A stretch of DNA of 64,000 bases, from NCBI GenBank assembly GCA_024752435.1, contig CP103035.1, forward strand, positions 124,001 through 188,000. Reading direction: 5' to 3'. Shown one piece after another: positions 12,072-26,655 of the stretch; the first letter of the stretch is position 1; the number at the start of each line of letters is the position of its first letter. A model generated the notes under the pieces. That model did not search any database. It was not told where the DNA came from and saw nothing but the letters and a program-made list of their open reading frames with translations. Both the position numbers and the translations under genes were made by a program. Source of the stretch: Allantophomopsis cytisporea. Lineage: Eukaryota; Ascomycota; Leotiomycetes; Phacidiales; Phacidiaceae.

Positions 12072-15000
12072 ATGTCGAGCTCCGGGCTCACGGCTTCTTC
12101 TCTGAAGCCTGCTCTAAGTTTTAATTGGTATGTTCTTATATTATATTGAATAACATTTCTGACAATATTTCAGGGTCTTTCTGATCGAATTATTGACTTG
12201 CAGTATCCTGTAAGTTTGTCCAAATTCTCAGTCGTACAGATCTAATGCGTTCCAGAACACTCTTCTTCCTCTTCTACTTCAACCGACTCTTTGCGACGTG
12301 CATATCATTCGGTATTCGAGCATATACTTGGCACAAATATCGTGTATACATCGACATCAATGCTCTACAGCTATCCTTTCTCGGTGGCCGAATTTTCTTT
12401 AAAGGAGTACGATACCACGGCAATAATGAGACGCTATTCATACATAGTGGTTACATAACTTGGCAGTACTGGTTGAGGAAAGTACGAGAGGTGGACCTTC
12501 AAGATGGGCGACGAACCATCAGAACTGCGAATTCATCGGATTCTGATGACCTGAAGAGTAGGAGACGGAGTGCTGTGGGAGTCACGGAGGAAGCTGGAGG
12601 GAGTACAGCAAACAAAGACCTACCTTGCCGACTTTCGATATCCGTTAAAGGAGTGGAGTGGTTTGTCTACAATCGTAGTGCAGCCTACGATGCCATTGTT
12701 GCGAGCATGACTGCAGACACCGACGCAAATGTCAAGAGCATTTCTCCGAAACACCAAGAAACAGCGGAATATACTACCCGATTGCGAAAGAGGGGCCGGA
12801 ACTCCGAGAGCGAGAAGAACACCATTATAGAGCCTTCGTCTTCAGGAGATTCTTTGTCATCTGTTCATCCACCGTTAACTGAGAAGAGTACCTTCGCCAC
12901 CGAAATCACACAAACACAGACTAATGCATTCTCGGATGCGACACGTCAACCAAAGGCAGAGGATTCGGACGACGTTCAACAGTCTTTGTTTCTGCAATTT
13001 TTGCCTGTCTATATCAACTGCAGGAATGCTGCCGTGGTTTTGGGAAATGAAAATACCCGAAGTGTTCTCATTACAAAGGTAGATCGTGCAAGTGGAGAAG
13101 TTGATGCTACGGCAACTCGATCAAGCGACCAGTACAAGCAGGTGATCAACTTCAAGTTTGAACATCCAGTAGTACAGATCAAGCCCAATGATGATTTCAA
13201 GGAAGACCAGACAGATGCTGCAATAAGGGTGAAGGAAGGATTATCAGATGAAGCCCCAGTAGAGCAACCACAGCATAGTCATTCATTCTGGCATCGTCGT
13301 CGTCGTAAAGCATGGCATAAACTCCAGGACCTTGTGCCATATTTTCGTTCATCAGTTGAGTCCTTCGATTCCGATGAATGTGAGGAGCAAAACACAGCAA
13401 GAGAACAACGGTTTTCGAATGCTCATCAGTGGCGGGGCTTATCGCGGTATCTAGAGGAGGCGGAACGAGATGATCATGCGAAATGGTCAGCTATTGAGTA
13501 TGCCACTGTCACAACGATTGTGGATTGCCCAAGTGCGAGTATGTGCTTTTATTGGGATGTGCCTGGAAATGTCCCCAGGCGAACTAATGTGTCGGCGTTC
13601 GCATTTTCTGAAGCAACGGATGACATCAACGGCGAGACGCCTCCAGATTGGGGTATAGACATTAGTGTAAAGGGTGCCATCATCAACTATGGCCCTTGGG
13701 CAGATCGTCAGCGCGCAGATCTCCAAAGAGTATTCTTTCCGAGTTTATGTAAGGATTCTGTTCCAGCAGAAAAATTGCAAGCCGGTCAGACTAGAGTACC
13801 GACGGTATTCAAGTTGTATCTAGAACTTGAAGAAGAGGCCACTCTCCGTGTACCTATTCGAGAAGAGTCCAAAAATTGGAAATGGAAGAAGCAAGCAGAC
13901 ACAATGGGTCAAACTTCTGGTGCAAAAGAGAATCGGCAAGCCAAAGGGACTTGGAGGAACAAAAGGTCTGACAAGAACAACGTTAGTCCGGAGGTGCGCC
14001 CATTTGGCTGGGTAGATGTGAAAGTTGGAGCGAACACTTCGATTACCTATGTGATGGACATGGTAGCATCTAGGACCGGCTTTTCAAACAAGCTCGATCT
14101 GGACCTCCCAAGTACAGAGATAACCACCAGTGTAAATCACGGCCTTCTCTGGAGATCTGTTGGTGAAAAAATATCTTGCGATTTGTCAAACCCTTTGGAA
14201 TGGAATGGACTGCGCACTTGGCAATTCGATATTACAAGCAAGGGCCTAGAACTGTTCATTCTTCGTGAACATGTTTTCTTGTTGGTTGACCTTGTGGATG
14301 ACTGGGCAGGTGGACCTCCACCTGACTTCCTGACATTCTGCCCGTTTCGCTATCTTGTCAATCTACGCTTGGAGGATTTCCGAATATATCTCAATGTCAA
14401 TGATTCCAACATCATCAATAACCCTTCCGACTTCGACGATAACACCTTCATCATAATATTCGGCGCCCTTCTGACCGCAAAACAGGTAATACCTCTGGAT
14501 AAATTTCGCCCTCTTCAGAATGAGATATCTTTTGATGTCGAAGCTGATACGGGCGGCCTCAAACTGCATGTTCCTCCCTGGAATACGCAGGCTACATTCC
14601 TAAATTCCACAGAGATTGCAAAATTGGATGAGCTTGACATTCAAGGGACATATCAATACAACAGCACTACATCCTCAGCTAATACGGATTCTCTACTTCT
14701 TGATGTCTATGGAAAATCTCCATCGGCACAATTCTTTGGATTTGTAGTTCGATATTACCTCAAGATTAAGGACAATTACTTCGGCGAGGATATCCATTTC
14801 AAAACGTTGGATGAATACCAGCAACTTCTCAATGCAAAGAACGGAGGCGAAGCAACAGAACTGGCTGCGGGTCCTCCGCCCAAGAAATCGAATGATCTTG
14901 ATGTTGTTCTCAGTATCTCATCAGACGATGCGACTTTACTCCTGCCATCAAGTCTATACACGCCAAAAAGCCATGTGAGGATCGATATCGCAAATCTAGG

Positions 15001-18000
15001 GGCGGATCTCCGATTTACAAATTATTACATGGATTTGCAGGTGAATCTTAGCACTCTTGCATTCTCTCTCAGCGGCGAACAGGATGGAAACACTACACCA
15101 GTCAGTGCCATGTCAAGCACGCAGCTCTTTATTGATGGTGTCGATGCCTATGGCCACAGATTGTTCGGACTACCGCCTGCGGAGCCCACATATGTCTGCA
15201 ATTGGGATTTTGATGTAGGAGCAATCACAGGAGAATGTTCAACCGAGTTCCTAGGATGTCTTGCTGCAGGAGGACGCTGTTTTGGATTCTGTTTTGACGA
15301 CGATGAAAATGCTCTGCCATCAGTTTCGGAGATAGTACTGAAAGATGTCACGTTTTTGCGTGCATCGATACAACCAATCAAAATTTGGCTGCATGTAGAC
15401 GAAGCCGCTTTGCTCATTTCGACGGACACGATCACAGCTAACTTTGATGATTGGGCTGGTTCCCACTTCTCTCAAAGGCTCAAGGCTCAGATCCCGAATC
15501 TTGTCATTGCTTGTGTTGATTCGGAATCTGCCTCAAGACATCGATCTCGATCTCAATATCCTGTGGAAACTCACGCTTATTTCAAGACCACCATCGATTT
15601 GAATCAGATCGGTCGAAAACTCGATTTTGAGAAAGAGCGGGATCTGCAACAGCAGCACATCAAGTATCATGATAGACGAACCCTCAGGGCAGGATTTCTC
15701 CTGCATGGTGTTTCGACGGTCGTGGATGATCCATCGATAGATCCTCCAGCAATGTGCTTTCCACCAATGCCTTTACCATTAGAAAGTGATAAGCCTGTCT
15801 CTGAAGCCAAGTCTTCTATGTTTTCAATGTCGTCCGGTCACGCCTCTAGAACATCTAGCTATAGGCGGAAGAGCTCTTTCTTATCAGCAGGCTCTAGTAT
15901 TCACAGCGAGAGTAGTGTTGTGCGACCACTTCTCGGAACTCAGGCGACCAGTACTATGACTACACTACACCCGGGCCCGAGCCCATCCCGGTCTCGAAGC
16001 CGACGTCCTGGCAATAGAAGTTCAGCTATTCATCGAGATGTTTCGGTATCCACTGGAAAGGGATCTTCATTCTATAGCGCCATAGGAGATCATGATGACC
16101 GGAAGGGGTTACCACCTAGCAGTGTTGCGTTCTCCAGCTCTTATGTGTCACCCTATTTTCCTCTTGAAGCTGTCGAACCTGATAGTCAGGATGTCCCAAG
16201 CATACCGGATCATCTATTGGAGGACGAAAAGCCATCAGAAGATGATATCAAGTTGGAAGATATCGATCCACAAAGGTATGATCAAAGCGCAGTCCATAAT
16301 AGCTTTATCATACGCACTTCAGATGGAATTGTTGGCTGCTTCAAACCTGAAGCCGTTCGCTCAATCTCTCAACTCCTAGAGTCTCTACAGCCCCACGACC
16401 CTATTCAGATGATAGACGATCTGCATATGAATGCTATGCAGAACATTTTCAAGCGCGATACACAGAAGATCGCAAGTAGCAAGATCTCAGACGTTAGAGT
16501 GTGTGTACCTGCGCTACATATACGCTTCCTGAATCCTGGTTCATCGCAGTCTACAACAAACTCCCGCTGTGAGAATGATCAGTATGATTTTCAACTTACT
16601 GGTTTTGATGCAACCGCACGATCAAGAACTTCGGTTGGAAATGAAGCCATGACGGAAACAATCAAGGAGTCGTCTTCTGCTCACCTACGACTTCGATCAA
16701 TCAACCTGTCAGCAAAGGAAAGGTTCGACAATGTCACTAGCACTCAAGCTGCTGTCTACTGTGGGATTGATGACTTTTCTTTCTGGATTGTGAACGACAA
16801 TATCGTGAGAGCTAATACAAACTTGAAACGCATCGAGATAGCTACTGCTAGCAACAAGATTGAATATCTTGCATCATTGCTCCACCGTAGTAATGTGCTG
16901 GCAACAGAAATGGGAGATCTCTTCACATCAGTGAGTGAGAGGCAAAGTCGACGTCTCAGGGCTTTCATATTCCGGCTTACAAAAGCTGGACATCAAACCG
17001 CCGACCCACCTTTCCTGACACGCCCATCTTATGTTTTGCGCTCCGCAGATCAGCATTTGAGGATGAACGACTCGTGGAAGGTTGTAAGCAGGCTACGTTA
17101 TATGTATACGTCGCTGGAACCAAGTGAAAGACGAGCACTCGATATGCTTTCCATGACCGACCCAGAGGATTGTCCACATGATGCTCGTACCCAAGTCATT
17201 GGTATGTTAGACCAATGGCGAAGCTGGGACTTGAACCATCTCGACAACTGTGTCGTAATGAAAGCTGTCTATGGCACCCAAGAGTCGTCTCCTGCCGGAG
17301 ACTCTTCCTCCAAGCCTCTTGACATCTCCGTTCGTTGTGGCGCAGTCAGTCTCATCCTGGATCCAGGACCGAAGCAAAACGAGATAACTCTCAAGTCTAT
17401 CACTATACAAATGGATGCTGATCTTGACCCGAAGACAACCGTCACAAGGGATTCGACCTCTTCATTATCACAGCCAAATGTGGAGTCCATTGCTGCGATT
17501 CAAATCTACTGTGTGGATGTTGGAATCAGCCTCAACTGGGAGCTGTGCGAACTTATTGATGATGTCATGATATTGTACTTGGAACATGAGCAGAGGTCAA
17601 AACCAAAGCTGCCAGAACTCGTCGAGTATCCGAAGGAGCAGCCTTCTCAGGTATCAGCATTGCCACAACGGATACACGTTTTGGTAGTTACTGAGAAGGG
17701 ATCGATCACAGTTGATACTATCAATGTTAAGATGGTCTCAGTCAGTAAGGGCTTGAAGGCTTCAGTAACATCATTGTCTGGAGCTGGCACGAAGACCTCC
17801 AACAGTGTTCTTCTGAATGCTGAAGCAGCGACAACTAAGATTCGGAGCCGCTCTCAGGAACTCACTCTGTCACAACTCCGACATCCAAGCATCTATGTTT
17901 CTCATGAAGCACATAGTGACAACCAAAACTTCATTACGAATACCTTCAAGATTACAGGCAATTGTCAAGAACTATCTTATGTTGTTCGACAGGATACCTT

Positions 18001-21000
18001 GGCCATAATTGAAGTGATCAATCTTGTTATCAGTGATGAGGTAGCGCAATTGCATCGGTTGATCCAGAGCATACCCAACAAATCAAGCCCACTCTCGCCT
18101 GTGTCACCGGTGTCGCCCGTGTACGAAGTTCCTCTTCCGAAGCTAAAGTCGAAAAACCTGATCAATGTGGCCTTATTCTTGGATATGTATCATATATCAG
18201 TCCCACTCTTGCAGTCATTAACATACAACATCTCAGGTGTTGTTGCTAGAGCTTCTGTTGCTGCTAGACCAGATTCAGGCATAATTTTTGATTTCGATGT
18301 CAAGGAGCATGCCCACGACATACAGACCAGAAGCCACAAAGGAAACCATAGCATTTCTCTTGTTCAGATGCCACCTACCAATGGGCGCATCACAACCCGC
18401 ACAACCGAGCTTGAGAATGAAGTTTGTGCCTTTGTATCTGTAGAGCCCATTGAGCTTGACGCTTCAGCTATCCATAGTCTGTTGACGGCTGTGAATCGAC
18501 CTGAGATTTCGAGTGTAGTCAGTCAGATGAAGGAGGATATCGCGGGGCTCAAAGGCAGTATTGAAGAGATATTTGGGGGTCCGGACACACCACGTGTTAC
18601 TGTGGCTGCTGCACCCTCGAAACAACTTGTTTATAGAGCTCATATGTCATTGGCTGGGCTCAATATCTTTGTCAATGCTCCAGGTGCCAAAGGCTCTTCC
18701 GATTCAGCACGGGTGTCATTGGATTTCGGTCGTATTCATCTGGAGATTGCAAATCGTCTAGAGGAACATGGCGCACTTCTTCCATACCCGGAGGTAAACC
18801 TAGCATTGAGGCATATGCTCTTCGAATTGACAAGGGTCCAAAACAACCGTGGCGAACGCTCTGGAAGTCTATCGTTTGGAGCAGTACTGAGTGCCACTTC
18901 GAAGAAAAATGAAGTGGGCGAGGACATTCGATCATATCACATCAAGAGTGATGGGCTGGAGATAAACCTCTTCTCCGATACAGCTCCTGCAGTTCTTGAC
19001 ATTATGACACATCTGCAAGATAGAATCAAGGACCTTGACTTCTCTCGAGAACGCCGTTATCTCAGGAAATTGTCTCGAGCGCCTCCCAAGATCTCTATTT
19101 CTGAGGCAGATGATGCATCAGATGATGGCGCAGACACCTCGACGACTCTCTTTGCCTCACAGTATTCTCTGGAGCTCTTGAAGATACAGATCAGCTGGAT
19201 AGTAGCAACTCAACCGCAGGAGCATGGTGATCGTGAGAATGAAGACTTGGTGTTGACTTTCGAACGTATTGATCTTTCTACCAGAAAGGAAAACTCCGCG
19301 AAGCTCACCATCGAAAATCTTCAACTTCAAATGGTGCCCAGGTCACAAAGTAAATTACAACGGTCTCAGAACTCGGCATTATTACCAGAGGTTGTTTTCA
19401 ACGTTGCTTATGTCTCTTATCATGATTCCCGACGACTTGCATTCCAAGTCGCCGGCAAGTCTTTGGATTTGCGCTTGACATCCCAATTTATCATACCTGC
19501 GGCAGAGCTTAAAAAGTCAATAGGGTCTGCAGCTGACAAGGTTCGCGCTGCTACAGCTACATGGACAACGCCAAGCTCGGGAGGACCCCCACAGGCACAG
19601 CGACAGCCATTCTTTGGTAGCAAACGCATGGCATCTTTGCTCGTTGATGCCGACTTTGCTGGTGCAGTTGTCTACCTCCAAGGAAAGAAATTGCAGTCGC
19701 ATGCTCCTGGTATTGCCGGCATAATACCCAGCAGGGTGCCACAAGAAGGTCGTTATGGCCAGTTCAATCGTGATAATGCCAATAGTAGCACCACACTCCG
19801 AGCTCCAGGTCTGGCATGGAAGATTGAATACAGCGACAATGGTATTGATGAACCATCCCTGAATGCGGAAGTTAAGGTTGACGCATCGACAAATACTCTT
19901 TATCCAACAGTTGTTCCATTGATTATGGAGATTTCATCGACAGTCAAAGAAATAGTCAGTGATGACAAACCAGATGAAAAACTTGAGGAGAAGCTCCCAG
20001 CACCAAAGACCCCACCCCAAAAATTCATGACTGCTGATGAGGACAACATCTTGACTGCAGATCCTAGTGCAGTACTTGGGAAAACACGTCTCAATCTGGG
20101 GTTGAGGATTTGCAGACAAGAATTCAGCTTGAGTTGCCAGCCTATTGCACGAGTAGCTGCAACCATGCGATTCGATGATATCTATATGACTGTCAATACT
20201 GTCAGGTCGGTCGAACAAGGAAACTTCTTTGCAATATCCGCTGCCTTCACAAAGCTTCAAGCTTCTGTGCAACATGTTTACTCCAGAGAGTCGACAGGTA
20301 GTTTTGATGTAGACTCGATTGTTCTTTCGTTGATGAACAGTAAGCATGTGAGTGGGACCAGTGGCCTGTCTGCTATCTTGAAGATCAGCCCAATGAAGGT
20401 CCTGGTGAACGCCAAACAGCTACAAGACTTCTTGCTATTCCGAGAAATCTGGGTTCCTCCAGAAATTCGACAAAGCTCACCGCCCGCTCCGGCTACAGAA
20501 GCAACTGCAGCACAGTCACAGACATTCCTCGTGCAAAGATATCAGCAAGTCGCAGCTACTGGGGCATTCCCATGGAATGCTACTGTTTCGATTGCAGAGT
20601 TGGATGTTCAACTTGACTTGGGTCAAGCAATCGGTAAATCAGCTTTCATCATCTCTAACTTCTGGATATCTTCGAAGAAAAACTCGGACTGGGAACAGAA
20701 TCTGTGCTTAGGATTCGACAAGGTTGGAGTGGATAGCTCTGGTAGAATGAGTGGGTTCGTGGCATTGGAAGATTTCAAAGTTCGGACGTCGATCCAATGG
20801 CCAGAACGTGAAAAGGCCTTGAATCAGACGCCGCTCGTCCAGGGATCGCTTGGATTTAGTCAATTGCGCGTCAAAGCAGCCTTTGACTATCAAGCCTTCC
20901 TGGTGGCCGATATCACCTCATTCGACTTCATCATGTACAATGTTCGTAATGGTTCCGGAGTTGGCGGTGACAGACTTGTTGCAAACCTGGACGGAGATTC

Positions 21001-22009
21001 TGTTCAGGTATTCTGCACATCTACATCTGCCTCTCAAAGTCTTGCATTGTACCAGGCTTTCTTGCGACTGGTGCAAGAAAAGAGAACCAACTATGAAGCA
21101 TCATTGAAGGAAATTGAGAGATTCATGAAGCGCAAGTCCGTTGCCAATCCAGTAGTATTACCTCCGGCTGGCGGTTCGGGAACTAGAGGCTCCGAAAGAG
21201 TATCCAAGTCTTCGTTGTCTTTGCAGACTGATGTCGTCGTCACTTTGAAGGCAGTCAACGTGGGAGCATTCCCAAGCACTTTCTTTGATCACCAAGTCTT
21301 CAAGCTTGAAGCGTTGAACGCTACTGCTAGATTTGCTGTGGCAATGGATGACAACAAGATTCATAGTCATCTGGGCTTAACCCTCGGACAACTTCGCATT
21401 GGACTCGCGGGAGTCAAGGGAGAGAGCTTGCCAAAGAGTCTCACAGAGATGTCTGTTGAAGATGTGATTGCGAGGGCCACAGGTTCAAGGGGAGGTACAA
21501 TCTTAAAGGTGCCACAAGTTCAAGCGGACATGCAAACCTGGCATTTCCCCGAATCCACACAGATCGAGTACATATTCAAGAGTTCTTTCGAGGGTAAAGT
21601 CGAAGTGGGATGGAATTATTCTCGCATCAGCTTCATCCGAGGCATGTGGGCCAGTCATTCACGTGCTCTAGCCCAACGACTCGGAAAGCCCCTCCCACCA
21701 TCTGCGGTGAGAATCACGGGTGTTCCTCGACCAGAAGACGATGACAAGGACCATAAGGATGGCGAGCAGCAGAAAATTACTGCTGAAGTCAACGTGCCCC
21801 AGTCGAAGTACGAATACACGGCTCTCGAACCGCCGATCATTGAGACCCCACAGCTGCGAGACATGGGTGAAGCTACCCCGCCTCTGGAGTGGATCGGCCT
21901 GCACCGCGAGAGGTTGCCCAACTTGACTCATCAGATCGTCATCGTTGCGCTTCTTGAAGTCGCAAGTGAGGTGGAGGATGCTTATGCAAAGATCCTGGGT
22001 AACTCTTGA
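12072..22009 (+). CDS. CSF1: Csf1-type bridge-like lipid transfer protein (BLTP1/Tweek family)
   Basis: Exons 12072-12127, 12174-12209 and 12256-22009 give 3,281 aa. The first two tiny exons restore an N-terminal membrane anchor (NWVFLIELLTCSILTLFFLFYF split for brevity near residues 18-40); starting at the internal ATG 12245 would lose it. Introns are 46 nt each. Just after the anchor comes the family's start of the hydrophobic-groove domain (DINALQLSFLGGRIFFKG, then VRYHGNNETLFIHSG). The rest is a very long beta-rich repeat protein with a Ser/Arg-rich insertion around residues 1220-1320. Csf1 homologues bridge the ER to other membranes and transfer phospholipids; yeast Csf1 is about 2,960 aa and Pezizomycotina copies are longer. 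No internal stop or frameshift was seen. It is the largest gene in the window and shares its promoter with the DUF300 gene. Confidence 0.95.
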
Positions 22010-23907
22010 TTGACTGGACCTCCGTCATATTTGTTACCCCGTCGCACGTCACAGTGGTATTTGTTTCTGTTTTGTTTCATATTATTTACTTTTTGAGATT
22101 GCCTGTAACTTTTCTTTTCAATCATGATGATATCGGTCAGGGAATGCATAGCGGAGGCGTTTCTTAGTTTTTCATATGGCATAATAGCCAGGGTGTCACT
22201 TTCCTTTGGGGCTTCTTGGCTCACGTAGGTTGGCGTAAAAACAGTCACAGGCTGAAAGTTGTAAATACATAGAATGAATTCAACATGAAGATTGATATGC
22301 TTTTTTTTGGTTGATGGTTTTGCTCGCACGCTTGGTTCATGAAGACATGACTGGGGACATGGAATGACGTCTGCTGCGCGCATTGAGCCTCATGGTAAGT
22401 AAATAGTATTCAAAAAGACATAAGCCTCCTGTGAAATACATGGCACGGGCAAATTTATATGGATAAATTACTCAAAAGCCTTTAGTCATGTATAACATAC
22501 TCTCGTCTCTTGCTGTGTTCAAAATTCAGATCAAATATATAGAGTATACATACTTGTACTATGCTCAGATGAGTTATGGTGAAAAAAGAACAGCTCTCCA
22601 GCTAATTCACTGTTACCGACGCATGTTAGTCATTGAAGTAGGCTTTCAGCTCGTAAAGTCATCTTACATCTCTACTTGCATTATCAGAACAATGTCATAG
22701 AACAATTGTTGGTCATAATTTATGACTCTTCTTAGTCTTCAGGTGGCGGCTTACACCCTTCATCTTCTAGTTATGACTCCTTGGTCATCATGATGACTCC
22801 CGGTTCAAGCATGCTGAGCCTCACATTATGCATTTCGTCTGCCACTCCTCCATAAGTGCTTGCAGATCATACGCAATACAGAAAGCTTATCAGAGAAGAT
22901 CCATCCGAATGAGTCGCTTTTTGTAGATGCTGACACCGGTGTCATGAGATCGGATCCTTGAGATGGAGGTAGATGTAGGTAAGAACTCCTTTGTACATTG
23001 GCCTAGGTAATGATTTATTCATGATAACAATGTGTTTCTGTTCTTCATGAGACCTTGTAGACAGTAGCCAATGAAAGCCATCGTACGATAATTACGATGT
23101 GGTGATTTGCTGATTTGTGTCGTATCTATGGGAGGAGAATGTTCATCTGAGTAAACAAATACACGCCATACAATACGACAGACCACCAGACTGACTGTCA
23201 TGGACATATGATATCGGACTGGAATTGATACTCATGATTTAATCTCAACACCATTTATTTTATCAATGATATACTGATTTACTACTGATCCATTCATTCA
23301 GTTATTTATTGATTATGGATTTATTGTCTATTGTTTATTGATTTATTCGGATCAATGTCAGTCACGGCCACCACTCTCGAGTCAAGAGTCAAGAATCAAT
23401 TCCTGAGTCATTTATCTTGATAGATGTAATTAATCAATTAATTGCCACTCATCCCTTACTCATCCGTGCTTGTTGTCGCCTCTTTTTCTTTTGCCTCATC
23501 TTGTCATTCTCGTCTCGCCTTGGTCAAATTCTTCTCAGCAGGAAAGGGTTCCTGCCCTCCATCGTATCACGTGGCTGTGAGAAAAGCGCAAATAAATGCC
23601 TGAATCGCCAGCATTGATTACGCCAATCAAGCGCTAGTGCACAAAAATACCCCACCTACCTGCCCATATCACCGCCATCTCACTTTTCTGCAGTCTGTTA
23701 CATCTACCTGGTAATCGCCGACTACCTTCAACCCAAAGGAAGTTGTCACAGTCTTCATACCTTTTAGGTCGCAGACTGTTCAGTTGATTCGTATATCAAC
23801 ATCTCAAGAGGAAGCAGATTTCCTTTGAGACTTAACGATCCCCCCGCGCTTCGGCCATCTACATCTTCTAAAAGTCTTTAATCAGCTTTCGAAGCAAAAC
23901 CGCCACC
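22010..23907. other. intergenic region and EF-2 promoter/5' leader
   Basis: No gene found. Bases 23230-23450 are AT-rich with repeated TTTATTGATT-like words. The last 250 nt before the EF-2 start are pyrimidine-rich (CTACC, CCATCTCAC), as is common for strongly expressed fungal housekeeping promoters. An inverted repeat lies at 23538-23555. Confidence 0.5.
23538..23555. promoter_or_regulatory. perfect 7-bp inverted repeat upstream of EF-2
   Basis: GCAGGAA and TTCCTGC are separated by AGGG, about 355 nt upstream of the EF-2 start codon. It could be a dimeric factor site or an RNA hairpin if transcribed; function is unknown. Confidence 0.35.
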
Positions 23908-26655
23908 ATGGTTAAGTGAGTGCAAATTTCATCTCAACAAGCTGCTGCAGCTGGTGATGGCGACCATGAAGCTCAAATTCCACATCTTCAATGTCCAGAG
24001 ATCATAGCTGCGCATAGCTTTGGTTATCGCCGAGATGAAAAAGAACTTTCACTGACCCAAATGTGCGCATTATAGCTTCACCGTCGAGGAGGTTCGAGCC
24101 CTCATGGACAAGGCAACCAACGTTCGTAACATGTCCGTTATTGCCCACGTCGATCACGGAAAGTCCACCCTTACCGATTCCCTTCTCTCCAAGGCCGGTA
24201 TTATCTCCTCCGCCAAGGCCGGAGAGGCCAGAGCCACCGACACCCGTGCCGATGAGCAGGAGCGTGGTATTACCATCAAGTCTACCGCCATCTCTTTGTA
24301 CGGTCACCTCGAGGATGAGGCGGATATCAAGGACATTGTTGGCCAGAAGACCGACGGTCAGGACTTCTTGATCAACTTGATCGATTCCCCAGGTCACGTT
24401 GATTTCTCTTCTGAGGTCACTGCTGCTCTTCGTGTCACTGATGGTGCTCTTGTTGTCGTCGACACCATTGAGGGTGTCTGTGTCCAGACCGAGACCGTCC
24501 TTCGTCAGGCTCTTGGTGAGCGTATTAAGCCAGTTGTTATCATCAACAAGGTCGACCGTGCTCTTCTCGAGCTTCAGGTCTCCAAGGAGGATCTTTACCA
24601 GTCCTTCTCCCGTACCATCGAGTCCGTTAACGTCGTTATCTCCACCTACTTCGACAAGACCCTCGGTGACGTCCAGGTTTACCCATACAAGGGTACCGTT
24701 GCTTTCGGTTCCGGTCTCCACGGATGGGCTTTCACCATCCGCCAGTTCGCCAACCGTTACGCCAAGAAGTTCGGTGTTGACCGTAACAAGATGATGGAGC
24801 GTCTCTGGGTAAGTCAATTTACCAGTATTTGCAAATTAAAGATATTAACATAAATTTACAGGGTGACAACTACTTCAACCCACACACCAAGAAGTGGACC
24901 ACCAAGGACTCCCACGACGGCAAGCCATTGGAGCGTGCCTTCAACCAGTTCATCTTGGACCCAATTTTCCGTATCTTCACTGCTGTCATGAACTTCAAGA
25001 AGGACGAGATTAACATGCTCCTCGAGAAGCTTTCCATCAAGCTTTCCGCTGATGACAAGGACAAGGAGGGCAAGCAGCTCCTCAAGGTCGTTATGCGTAC
25101 CTTCCTTCCAGCCGCTGATGCGCTCATGGAGATGTTGATCCTCCACTTGCCATCCCCAGTCACCGCACAGAAGTACCGTGCTGAGACTCTCTACGAGGGT
25201 CCACCAGATGATGAGGCCTGCATTGGTATCAGAGACTGTGACCCTAAGGCTCCTCTCATGTTGTACGTCTCCAAGATGGTTCCAACCTCTGATAAGGGTC
25301 GTTTCTACGCTTTCGGTCGTGTCTTCGCTGGTACCGTCCGCTCCGGACTTAAGGTCCGCATCCAGGGTCCAAACTACACCCCAGGAAAGAAGGATGATCT
25401 TTTCATCAAGGCGATCCAGCGTACCGTCCTCATGATGGGTGGTAAGGTCGACCCAATTGACGATGTCCCAGCCGGTAACATTCTCGGTTTGGTCGGTATC
25501 GATCAGTTCTTGCTCAAGTCTGGTACCCTCACCACCTCCGACACTGCCCACAACCTTAAGGTCATGAAGTTCTCCGTCTCCCCAGTCGTTCAGCGTTCCG
25601 TTGAGGTTAAGAACGCCCAGGATCTTCCAAAGTTGGTTGAGGGTCTTAAGCGTCTTTCCAAGTCTGACCCATGTGTCTTGACTTCCATCTCCGAGTCCGG
25701 TGAGCACATTGTTGCCGGTGCCGGTGAGCTTCATTTGGAGATTTGCTTGAAGGATCTCGAGGAGGACCACGCCGGTGTTCCTCTCCGTATCTCCGACCCA
25801 GTCGTTGCCTACCGTGAGACCGTTACTGGCAAGTCCAGCATCACCGCTCTCTCCAAGTCTCCAAACAAGCACAACCGTATCTACATGATCGCTGAGCCAC
25901 TTGACGAGGAGGTTGCCAAGGACATTGAGTCCGGAAAGATCGGTCCACGTGACGATTTCAAGGCTCGTGCCCGTATCCTTGCTGACGAGCACGGATGGGA
26001 TGTCACCGATGCCCGTAAGATTTGGTGTTTCGGTCCAGACACCAACGGTGCCAACTTGTTGGTTGACCAGACTAAGGCTGTTCAGTACTTGAACGAAATC
26101 AAGGACTCCGTTGTTTCCGGTTTCCAGTGGGCTTCCCGCGAGGGACCAATCGCCGAGGAGCCAATGAGAGCTATCCGCTTCAACATCATGGATGTCACCC
26201 TCCACGCCGATGCCATCCACAGAGGTGGTGGACAGATCATCCCAACTGCTCGTCGTGTCCTTTACGCCTCCGCTCTTCTCGCCGAGCCAGGTCTCATGGA
26301 GCCAGTCTTCTTGGTCGAGATTCAAGTTCCAGAGAACGCCATGGGTGGTGTTTACGGTGTCCTTACCCGCAGAAGAGGTCACGTCTTCGCTGAGGAGCAG
26401 CGTCCAGGAACTCCTCTTTTCACCATCAAGGCATACCTTCCAGTTATGGAGTCCTTCGGCTTCAACGCCGATCTCAGATCCCACACCTCCGGACAGGCCT
26501 TCCCACAATCCGTCTTCGACCATTGGCAGATTCTTCCAGGTGGTTCTCCTCTTGACGGAACCTCCAAGACTGGTGTCATTGTCCAGGAGATGCGTAAGCG
26601 CAAGGGTATCAAGGTTGAGGTACCAGGTTACGAGAACTACTACGACAAGCTTTAA
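23908..26655 (+). CDS. EFT1: translation elongation factor 2 (eEF2)
   Basis: Exons 23908-23915, 24076-24808 and 24862-26655 give 844 aa (yeast eEF2 has 842). The first exon holds only ATGGTTAA; the 160-nt intron then gives MVNFTVEEVRALMDKATNV, and a 53-nt intron follows RLW. eEF2 is the GTPase that translocates the ribosome. The G motifs AHVDHGKST, DSPGHVDF and NKVD are present, and so is the diphthamide region ADAIHRGGGQIIPTARR with the modified His at residue 700. The start context CCACCATGG is near ideal and codon use is strongly biased to C-ending codons, as expected for very high expression. The same bias leaves a 1.67-kb frame open on the opposite strand, which I do not consider a gene. 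The yeast genes are EFT1/EFT2; the symbol is borrowed. Confidence 0.98.

Noticed and set aside
24002..24817. 271-codon open frame antisense to EF-2 exon 2
   Set aside because: Same codon-bias shadow; it has no independent start context or splice partners.
24856..26523. 555-codon open frame antisense to EF-2
   Set aside because: It mirrors the strongly biased codon use of EF-2 exon 3 (few T/A third positions, hence few reverse stops). Its Leu/Val/Asp/Gly-rich translation has no domain-like pattern.
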